The notes below the pieces were generated by a model. That model saw nothing but the letters and a program-made list of their open reading frames with translations. It was not told where the DNA came from and did no database searches. Position numbers and translations under genes: made by a program. A DNA stretch of 64,000 bases from Fasciola hepatica (taxonomy: Eukaryota > Platyhelminthes > Trematoda > Plagiorchiida > Fasciolidae), in NCBI GenBank assembly GCA_948099385.1, contig CANUEZ040000183.1, positions 434,001 through 498,000 on the forward strand, written 5' to 3'. Below, one piece after another: positions 55,772 through 64,000 of this stretch (position 1 is the first letter of the stretch; every line of letters begins with the position of its first letter).

Positions 55772-56167
55772 GATAATAGGTTGATGTGAAATTGTGATCG
55801 TCGTTAAGTTCGGTATGGGTGTGAAGGCCACCTGGAGAGGGGAACAAAACCTGGCTTTATGCTTGTTCTTATCTTTGTAAGGCCAAATCCCGGATTACCG
55901 CTACTAATGATTGTATATGCTCACGGTTTTTGCCCAGGCCCTCGTTGAAATCGGTTACTGTTTTCCCGAACAGAGATTAAATGGACGATCAAAGTACCCT
56001 AGTTATTCAATTCTTTCATATTTATTCACATACCTTCTGAAACTGACCAGTAATTCAGTAACACCAATTCGCGCCCTGCTTCAATTCCAAACATTTATGA
56101 GCGATAGTCGTTGTTGTTGCTTTGTAGTACTACTAAGTTAGACGTATTAATTTTACTTAGTTTTTTT

Positions 56168-56290
56168 ATTTATTACTGAACAATTCACAAAAATTCAGGA
56201 CGGGAGCAGTGACCACAGAACGGCTGCCAAATGGGAAAGTGACCGACTTGGCTGGAATGGAACCCTGAGTGTTACCGTCCAAAGTCCACG
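56168..56290 (-). mobile_element. tRNA-like SINE, copy 5
   Basis: On the minus strand it shares the tail words (reverse of ttattactgaacaattcac), body (ggctgccaaatgggaaagtgacc reversed) and B-box region (ggctggaatggaaccctgag reversed) with the other copies. Its 5' end is less clear and merges with a GTA triplet repeat at 56289-56345. Confidence 0.5.
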
Positions 56291-56345
56291 ATGATGATCA
56301 CCATAGTAGTAGCAGTAGTAGTGGTAGTATTAGTACCATTAGTAA
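56289..56345. repeat. GTA-type triplet repeat
   Basis: Words gatgatgat, agtagtagcagtagtagt and ggtagtattagt run for about 55 bases next to the 5' end of the minus-strand SINE. Confidence 0.8.
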
Positions 56346-58893
56346 ATATCAACATGATTGAGTTAAATCAAAGAGGATTTGGACATATCCTTAAAGTATA
56401 ACTGTAACTGCCACCTTATTTGAAGAACACAAGGTTTACCTTTTGTTACGCGGACTTTCCCAAGGACTCCAATCATATTATAGTGCCATAAAACAAGAGT
56501 TCGTGACCATCTGCAATAAAGGATGTCTATCAGTTAGTATTCACCAAACCAGATGGTCGTATAAATTAACACTTAAATATGAGGTGATAAGCCGAAGTCT
56601 GCTCAACCAATTGCATAAAAATTTATTGTTATCTAACAGGTAAAAGCCGACTTCCGGTTACTGTCCACTCATTACGTTTGAAAGCTCTCTTAAAGAACGG
56701 AATAACTCACAGTTGAATCTCATCCAGTTTTCTAAGTCCTCCAGTGGGTAAATTGTAGCTGATTCACCAATTTTATCCCCTGAGGCCATTGTCCTGCTTA
56801 AGACTTTCATATAAACGGCTTAGATATCAGCAGAGCAACAGTAGGCGTGTATCTGTGTGTGAAACTCCACTCGTGATGAGATGAGTGCCTGATCGCCGGA
56901 CCAAATGCAGCACGCGATGTAAATCTGACGAACAATGACAAATAGATGAGAATGTCGGCTGTAATTACTGTGGAGACTATTGGGTGTTCTTAGAATGAAA
57001 AGGTCTAAGAATTCACTTATTATCCACCTACTAGGAGCTAATTCTCGGTGATTTGTGCTCTTCACAGCTGGTATCAATGTCGAAAGGCATTTCTGAACAA
57101 AAAAAGGTGTGAAAGTCTTCAAACTTTCTATGCACAAAATCACGATCTGTTTAAGTTGATTATGGTTTGGAAAATAGACAAATTATGACCGCCTCCGATA
57201 TCTAATATCGAATGCATTGGTCGGTGTACCTCTTTTTAGCCAACAGAGTGGTTTGTCACGACCAAATGAACAGCAGTCGCGCTACTGATGAAATTTAACA
57301 AACCGGCAAACGGGGCCAAACACTAGCCTTGTTCGATCGTGAAGTCCCCAATCCACGGTACCTGACACATCCATCTGGGTGAATACCATATCCGATAATC
57401 ATGACTACGATAAAGACATCAAAGTTCCGGTTACACGTGGGATGGAGTACACCAAGAATGTAGACATGCGAGAGTCACTTTATTGGTACATATAGTCGTC
57501 TCATCAGTTGATCCGATCTGGTAGGAGAACATTACTGGCCGAATGGCTGCCACGGCGACAACTGGTGAAGGAGAGTAAGAAAATTCGAACACTTCTGACA
57601 GTCGGTTCTTTTTGGAGAAATTCACCACCACACATCCGAAATATTGGGACCTTACGTGGATCACCACTCCGAATATCAGGGTCTGGTTTCCGGTTATCCC
57701 TGATAGTGCAGTGGGGCTGAGCGGCTATATACACCCTTTTCAATGCTCTCAAGTAAAATCACGTAATAAAAACCGCTGAATTCATCATCGATGACCCACG
57801 GAACAGCTAATTTATTTGTAATGTCTACTGACTCTCAACCAGTTGGGGCGGGAAAATTCAGAATTCCGTGTCCAAGGGAAAAGCCCCTACTGAGACTCGA
57901 CAGATAAGTATTGCAGCTATTATATGAATCAGGTGGTTTTACTGATGTTAAACAGAGAGCGAGTCGTTCATATTACCCGATGGAACATTGCGCAATAGAT
58001 GCAAAGGATAACGCCATAAAATACCTTCACATTTGTCAAAGGCATAAGAGAGTCAGCATTGCCCAGAAGTTTAACATCTGTGGAACCGTTGAATGAGTTG
58101 GTTAGGAAACATTCAATAGTCTAGGATGTGCAGGTTTTTGTTACTAATGAAAGATTAAAAAAACACGTGGGTCAATCAGTCCAGTTTGGCCTAAACAACA
58201 CAGTAGTACGAGCATTTTAGTCGGAATAATCTTTTTTCTCTCAACCGTCTTCTCTTGAAACTGCTCTGCTCGACTGTTCAACACGGTCTAGTAGAAAACG
58301 TCTTACAGCTTCTGAAAAATGAAGAAACGCGAATCATTGGATCAGAGTGACTGACAGTAAAATGTTTGATGCTTCAAGAATACGAAATAAAATTTACCAG
58401 TCTTACCTCGCCTAGAGATTCGGGGAGAAAAACGTGAGAACCGATAGGTATTGAGGAGATAGGATAAATGTCATACAGATGGACAGCAAAACGTCACTGT
58501 TGGTTTGTCAGTGTTTTTGGGTATTGAACGGAGAAACCTTTTTGTGGTCACTTTAGTCTTGAGTAATTCAACTACCTGCTGTTCAGAAATTTCCTCCAGT
58601 TTATGATGAACATAGTTAGATTCGACAAACAAGATAAAATCAAAAGATCACCCATCAAAAAATGGTATACTATGTTGAATTTTGAAGTAAAAAATTATCC
58701 GATCATTGGCTTCTGATTTTCCGCTTGATAGTGAACTAAAACGGAGCTTTAGCAAGCGTTCACTGCTCCGATGAGGTGACTTTCTCGTGGGATGAAGATA
58801 TACCACCACTGATTTCCTAAATAGTTATTTGTCACTCAAACAAGTCTATCAGGTCCCTTTCTCAACCCTTCGTGTTTTCCTCCGTGTGATTAG

Positions 58894-59010
58894 ATGAGGG
58901 GAATTTGCGCATATCCAACCTGGTAGAGGAAGATGAGGGCAAATACGAGTGCGCCGCAACAAACAGCAAAGGCACACGGCTTTCCTCCGGCGACAACCTT
59001 CTCGTACGGG
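58894..59010 (+). CDS. LAR: LAR-like receptor, Ig2 second half
   Basis: The exon lies between acceptor tgtgattag and donor CGGG|gtaagt, phase 1 in and out. It encodes GNLRISNLVEEDEGKYEC, then AATNSKGTRLSSGDNLLVR, equivalent to LAR ALQIESSEESDQGKYEC and VATNSAGTRYSAPANLYVR. The tyrosine-corner motif (DEGKYEC) is intact, and YEC supplies the second disulfide cysteine. The exon has no homologous sequence beyond the donor. Its end coincides with the Ig2-Ig3 border, where vertebrates place mini-exon meB. Confidence 0.93.
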
Positions 59011-61907
59011 GTAAGTTATACCATCGATTATTCATTATCTGCTCCTGGTGGAAATGTGATACGTGTAGGTGTGCACGTCACATCTAATTTACATTGTTTT
59101 TGATTATCATAACAAGCTTCTTTCTGTGTTGAAAGATGTCGAAAAAAGAGAATGGACGTTAAGTATATACTTATCACCCGAGAGTGAAAGTAATCACATG
59201 GAGCTGGCATTAGTTCATTTCTTTTATATAGTCTTCATGAAGAAAAATATGACAGTCACACGTCACCTGTTAAGTAGTGAGAAAAAGAAAGATAGAAAAA
59301 ATGTTTCAAAAGCACGAAGCCCTGGAAAATTCTATACGACCCTGTGTGGCGAACTGGCGAATATGGGGCTAGTTGTAAAGTGTTCATTACAAGGTGCGTT
59401 TCCGCCTACCAGTGACACACCACCCAACTGTATCCGGACTATCGTCACGTCACTCCTCACCACTCAGACAGCCTAAGAGATGCATGCTAACCCCAAGTCA
59501 GTACAGAAGACATAAAAACCCATCAAGCTTCCGCGAATACTGTAATAAAGTATTTCATTCGCGGTGTTAACGAACTCCTTCTCTTGTTCGTTCTTACTGA
59601 TACTCTTATGTTTCTTGTTGATTATAAACCTCTCTATTTCCTTGGTGATAAACTTGCAAACTGTTCCAAAAGTAGATCACTCAACCATTTTATTCTTGAT
59701 ACCGAAAAATTAGTGAGTCAGGTTACGAGAAAACTATGTCAGTGTTTGTCCTGCGAATTTGTAATCTACTTGAAGTTATGATGAAAACAAAAGTTTTTGA
59801 ACGCAAGATCAACGGACGCTTAGGTATTATGAATTGAGAACAGGTTTTCTTCATTTACGGCAGAAAGTCGGATCAAACAGTACGTATCATGTGCTCCAAA
59901 TTCTCATTCTTCCGTCTCCCTTATCCAGCAAAGTTGTCTGTCCTAAGTGAAATAAAGTAAATTTAAGCACGATTGCTATGGGAAACTCAAAGTTCTCTCA
60001 TGAAATTAACCACCAAGTATCTCTAACAACCTAAGATTATGTAATCACTGTCGTGAAGGTGGCTTGGATAAATACTGGCTTGCGCGCTACAATTTCTGGT
60101 CTTTAAAGTTCTCCTTTTCTCGAACAACCATTACTATCGAAAACGAACTTAATGTCAAACACAACAAGAACGCGGATTTCGGAATATATATATATGCTCA
60201 CTGGCGATAACAGGATACAATCTACTGTTCAATCACCGCATGCATAGTCGTAATTCATTTAGGTAATTCATACATTTTAAAATCACTCCCTAGGAAGAAT
60301 CCAGCAGTAGTCCGTATCCAGTACTTGTTTTTCCAATTCTCTTGCGCTTTAAAAATCGCGAACTGACCTCGTTTTTACATCTCCGTTGCACAACAGAAAA
60401 TGTGGAAACCAGCCTTCAACTGATCGCCCCAAGTAGTATGTTCTATGTGGCCTGGGTTACCAACATTATAAACACTACCGGCTTGACTGCTTGCCACATT
60501 TGCGAAAATTATCGGAACTGGTCAATGCACGTTTTGCTTTCCCCACTGCTATCCCTACCAGTTTTGCTTCACTGCAATTGCCACACTCCCCTGGGGAAAT
60601 GATTCAAGTACTTTTTGTCTGTCCTTGCGATTAGGCATATTATTTGCTTGCGTGTATTTGCTTCTTTCGTAACTGCCTGTTCACTTGCTGCCTGCTCGAC
60701 GGTTTGGCTCAAAATTCGCCTTTACTTTGAGATTATATCATTGTGATGACACTTTCCTTATGCCAGCATGTCTGAAGTTGTCCTTCACTGAAATCTGGTC
60801 CTAAATCGAAATGATTACCTTCATGTGCTCAAAGGGGAAAACAACAATATTCCACAATTTATACGATAGGTTTATTCATCAAGCATTACTTATGACATCT
60901 TTTGTCATTCTTCCCACATTTCTTAGTGAACCGAATTGTCACAGTAACGGTGAATTAGTTGATTTACTATTTTAAATGCAACTTTGGCTTTGATCTGCTG
61001 CATCCGGTACAAGTGAAACTGATGGTCGGACGACTTCGGTGGTCTGTCGGAGTCCGGATCGAACTGTTCAACGATCGCACTTAGCACCGTGACCGCGATC
61101 AAAGTTTCTATCGTTCTCACTGGGTATGGAAAGAGTGCGCGTTCAACCAAAGAACGGCTCGGTTCTAAAGGACAGTCAGTCAGTTAACAAGGCCACAAAT
61201 TTATTCGGTCTCGCTTAGTGCTGTCTGGAAATGTTCATTCATTCCCATCAACTTCGACGGTAACCAGAATAAAACTATAATTGCTTCAGGCTGCTGACTA
61301 GTTGCAGTGTACACACGACAGGAGTTCGGAAATAAGGACACTTGCACAAAAGAGATTATCACCTGTACAAAATAAGAACAGATAATCAGAATAAGATCAA
61401 TTACCGACCGTGTTCACTGTCTGCATAATCGTTCTCGCCTGACTTCATAACTTTCAGGAACAAGTTGTAACTTGATCCCCCATCTAGTTTGTTTTCTTAT
61501 CATGTTTATCCGAATGTAATAGTTTTGTTCATTTTGTGGGTTTTGTAATTGTCTTTCCACGTGAAAATGGTTGTATGCCTGCCGTTTATCAAATCCTTGA
61601 TGGTTACCTTTTTAAACCTGATATTTACCCTTGGTAAAATGACTAATCGACCTAAACACTTGCCTAATAATTGCCAAATTTCGTACCTGGATGAAGTTTA
61701 GCATTAAGAAATAATATCTCGGAGTTTTCTGCTTACACACTCCCATCCACCAGCTTTATCGTCTACAAAATATCTATACTCACGGGTCTTGGCACTTGTT
61801 CCCAGTTTGCTGCCTTGAATTCTGCTGCTTGGCTTAGCTTTTGTATCATCTCTCTAAAACAATACTACATGTATCTCTTTCCTTTCCAATTCAAACTACT
61901 TATATAG
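59011..61907 (+). other. Intron between Ig2 and Ig3 at the vertebrate meB site, phase 1
   Basis: About 2.9 kb starting gtaagt and ending tatatag. It holds a short (TA)n tract near 60184 and a minus-strand frame at 60923-61150. No other exon is recognised. Confidence 0.75.
60923..61150 (-). pseudogene. Minus-strand reading frame of unknown family inside an intron
   Basis: An open frame of 75 codons with protein-like composition. It contains VERALFPYPVRTIETLIAVT, then VEQFDPDSDRPPKSSDHQF and KVAFKIVNQLIH, and is open further upstream. It sits antisense in the intron between Ig2 and Ig3. GC content is above that of the flanks. It may be the remnant of a transposable element or a nested gene. 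No domain is recognised. Confidence 0.25.
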
Positions 61908-62186
61908 CAAAGCGCTTCCGTCCACACTTCACGAATATACCAGTTCCTAGACAAATCGTTCCACCTGGTGGACGCTTAGCTCTAACTTGTACAGCTGTCG
62001 GAGCTCCGGTCCCCACGGTGGACTGGTACCGGGGTAACCGACGTTTACATCGTGAACGGTTAGATCAACAACCTCCAGGCACAGCACGTATCCTACTGCT
62101 CGACCTGTCCGAATCGATTAATGTGACCTGTGTGGCAGAGTCTCCAATGGGAAGAATCTATCACGATGTTCAAGTGGTTGTGAAAA
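61908..62186 (+). CDS. LAR: LAR-like receptor, complete Ig3 domain
   Basis: A single exon of 93 codons carries the whole third Ig domain, from acceptor tatatag to donor AAAA|gtgagt, phase 1 at both ends. Landmarks are FRPHFTNIPVP, IVPPGGRLALTCTAVGAPVP, TVDWYRGNRRL, LLLDLSESINVTCVAESPMG and VQVVVK. Human LAR has APRFSIPP, VMPGGSVNLTCVAVGAPMP, YVKWMMG, NYTCVAISSLG and AQVTVK in the same order. The disulfide cysteines are in LTC and VTC. The Asn-Val-Thr glycosylation site sits exactly where LAR has Asn-Tyr-Thr. An ATG upstream at 61841 is intronic, so the open frame there should not be taken as a start. Confidence 0.94.
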
Positions 62187-64000
62187 GTGAGTGGCATCGT
62201 ATTTTTTTCGGAGCATCTAACCAAACACCATAATTCACACAGTCACTTCTTTTTCACGCACACAGCTACCCTATGACACTTAAGATGATTGATGAAACCA
62301 GCAACTTCGTTCAACCTGGTAACTAGATCTTATTCTGACATGAAACACAGCTGCTGAAAATCATTCCATTTTTTGGTTAAGGCTTTCAAAGGTATTTATA
62401 TTTTTAAACGACTTAATGAATTCAAGCAGGCATTTCATCACTTTTCCAGTTGGGCATAGTGTGCGATCATTATGAAAGGTCAGAGAGATAGATTGATCGA
62501 ATGATTAATTGGTTGATCGAAAGGTTGATCATTTCATTGGTTGGTTGTGTAAATGAAGTACTCAAAGGATTAACATTCAACATTCTTTTACTGAAAATAT
62601 GAGACAAATGAAAGACTGCCAAATGACTTCTCCGTTTTGGTGGGTGGTTGACTATTAAAAATGAATTTCAACAACGCTGAAGCCCTTTCTCCTCGAAAAG
62701 CTTAACCGAATATAAAGGCCAACCAAAATGGACGACCAGCTACATATATTAGCCTGTTTTATTTTATTTATGGTTACTGAATCTTTGATTAACCGGAGGC
62801 TGTCATACACTTGACCTGCTCTCTTGAAAAGAACCTGCACAAGATGGCCGTGGTGATGATGCTAGTTACGAAGACTATTATAACAAGATATAATCCTGAT
62901 GAAATGTAAACTGTTCACATGTGAATTATGGTTGCCGCAAGAATAATAGACTAATAAAATCTGCACAAGTTCTTACTAGTCAATGGACCAGTCATCTGAA
63001 GAAAACAACGACATATCGCAGAAAGAATTCTTCTTATATTTGTCCTTTACTGGACATATATGATCCCATCTCCTGTAGGCTCGCATAAACACACATGCAA
63101 ATCTCTGTAGGCAGACACGCACAAACTAATCTATCAGATTAAAGCATTCAACCGATACTACCTGTCTGGTCTGTAAGTTTTTTGGTAGATAGTAATCACG
63201 AAGCACCAGACCAAACAACGTTGCGCATGAACGCCAGCCGAACTAATGAGATTTCACAAATAATGCCGACCGCACCCTCTGAAATTGCATCGTATCACCC
63301 CGAAATCCTCACGTATCAATCTGTTCTAACCAGGTTTAAAGCTCTTCCATATCCCTTTTTTCTTGGTCCTTACAAAGTAAGTGGATAAAGTGACGCCGGA
63401 ATGCGCGTCGGATGCAGATACAAATAAAGCAAGAGGCAGAAAATAAATAGCTCCCGGGACAAATTGCTGATGAATTCATTTGTAACCGGTCTCGTTTGCA
63501 GTCGATGTAATTTACGGGTCAGGACCCGTTTGATGAGTATCCGAAAGCCGCCGGTCTCGTAGTTAGAGTCTTTGACCTTAGACAAGGCCAATATGATCAC
63601 TCCGAAAGTCACTGTCAGAAAGAGACTATTATTTATGTTCTGGTTCATTTCACAGTATCAGCGATCATTTTACGATTAAAATCAGTGGAGTGCTATTTAC
63701 GCAAAGAAAACCTCTAAGTCAGCCCGAGCATTTTCGCTGTAAAATGTGCAACTCATGATTTCGTAACGCGGGTTCAAGTTGCTGTTACAGCTTGGTGAAT
63801 CAGCAACGTTGATAGACGCAAACCAACTGCATAGAGCAGCTATGCCGTTCTTCTATGGTTTCCAGTTATGGTTTGAGCGTTGCGGCCCAAAAATGAAACA
63901 TTTCATAAACAATTAAAGTCGTTTACTACTCAAATGATCAAGTAGGAATTGGAAACAAGTCGACAATGAGCAGATTTTACCGCATTCCTCATACACTGCG
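62187..64000 (+). other. Intron downstream of Ig3, open at the window edge
   Basis: The sequence starts gtgagt and runs off the window without a recognisable FN3 exon. A degenerate TTGATCGA/TTGGTTGA-type short repeat lies at 62487-62548. The only exon-like stretch is the weak candidate at 63188-63376. Confidence 0.6.
63188..63376 (+). CDS. Weak exon candidate downstream of Ig3
   Basis: An open frame in the phase expected after Ig3 begins after ttttttggtag at 63187 and ends at a consensus donor-like site (TACAAA|gtaagt, 63377). It contains TAPSEIASYHPEILTYQSV. The sequence does not resemble the first fibronectin type III repeat expected next in LAR. The pyrimidine-rich stretch before 63377 could equally be an acceptor tract. 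It is kept only as a candidate linker or alternative exon. Confidence 0.15.

Larger units (their letters stand above)
52744..58893 (+). other. Intron within Ig2 at the vertebrate meA site, phase 1
   Basis: About 6.2 kb starting gtaagt and ending gattag. It contains (TA)n tracts (54319-54371, 55383-55441, 55724-55771), a hammerhead-like motif (55637-55679), a SINE copy on the minus strand (56168-56290) and a GTA triplet cluster. The block 57430-57750 is open in several frames and may be an old repeat, with no recognisable protein. A mini-exon of under 30 bases could not be found by eye. Confidence 0.75.
37937..62186 (+). other. LAR: LAR-type receptor tyrosine phosphatase gene, N-terminal part (exons joined)
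   Basis: This is the span of the one recognisable gene. Spliced in order, exons 43029-43138, 44250-44433, 52573-52743, 58894-59010 and 61908-62186 give one open frame of about 287 codons forming three I-set Ig domains, and exon 37937-38326 probably precedes them. Every junction has AG/GT borders and a matching phase. Family markers are the Ig2 start (APPGYP), Ig2 core (DPQPEIDWYK, then VPVD), Ig2 end (GKYECAATNSKGTR) and Ig3 (PPGGRLALTCTAVGAPVP), each with a direct counterpart in LAR/PTPRD/PTPRS. Type IIa receptor phosphatases act at the neuronal surface in axon guidance and synapse formation, and their Ig domains bind proteoglycans and synaptic partners. The FN3, transmembrane and phosphatase parts are outside the window, so catalysis cannot be judged. 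Dscam, Robo and contactin also have serial Ig domains but fit the residue order less well. Confidence 0.9.

Noticed and set aside
57490..57510. Minus-strand CTGATGAG near 57500
   Set aside because: There is no GAAA box at a usable distance, so no hammerhead layout.
61841..61907. ATG upstream of Ig3 as a start codon
   Set aside because: The segment lies before the tatatag acceptor and has no similarity to the receptor, so it is intron.

Overview
The window looks like nuclear DNA of a flatworm, most likely a trematode (fluke). It is AT-rich and has small exons separated by kilobase-scale introns with GT..AG borders. It also carries tRNA-like SINE copies, decayed non-LTR retrotransposon tails and many (TA)n microsatellites. 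There are no operons, ribosome binding sites or long bacterial-style reading frames. The genus cannot be settled by reading alone.

One gene is recognised with confidence. Five plus-strand exons between 43029 and 62186 splice in frame into three consecutive immunoglobulin (Ig) domains. They line up along their whole length with Ig1-Ig2-Ig3 of the LAR-type (type IIa) receptor protein tyrosine phosphatases (Drosophila Lar; vertebrate PTPRF, PTPRD, PTPRS). Ig1 is exons 43029-43138 and 44250-44433, Ig2 is 52573-52743 and 58894-59010, and Ig3 is 61908-62186. The introns flanking each Ig domain are all phase 1. The fibronectin type III repeats, membrane segment and phosphatase domains must lie to the right of the window. 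An in-frame exon at 37937-38326, rich in Gln and Asn, also has phase 1 at both ends and probably joins directly to Ig1. The initiation exon is not certain; 27824-28139 is a candidate with a signal-peptide-like start and a phase 1 donor.

Layout: 1-37936 is upstream or 5' intronic DNA with no recognised gene. It holds SINE copies (1650-1795, 3529-3682, 37188-37348), a Tc1/mariner-like MITE (12960-13154), two decayed non-LTR retrotransposon fragments on the minus strand (17270-17830, 19270-19880), a decayed minus-strand reading frame (20093-20390) and simple repeats. From 37937 to 62186 is the extracellular N-terminus of the LAR-like receptor, with introns of about 4.7, 1.1, 8.1, 6.2 and 2.9 kb. 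Those introns contain two more SINE copies, long (TA)n tracts and a hammerhead-ribozyme-like motif (55637-55679). From 62187 to 64000 is intron, with one weak exon candidate.

The most interesting points are the glutamine-rich exon in front of Ig1; the loss of the lysine cluster that binds heparan sulfate in other type IIa receptors; introns placed at both vertebrate LAR mini-exon sites; the hammerhead-like fold beside (TA)n tracts; and the MITE. No wholly new system of genes was recognised.
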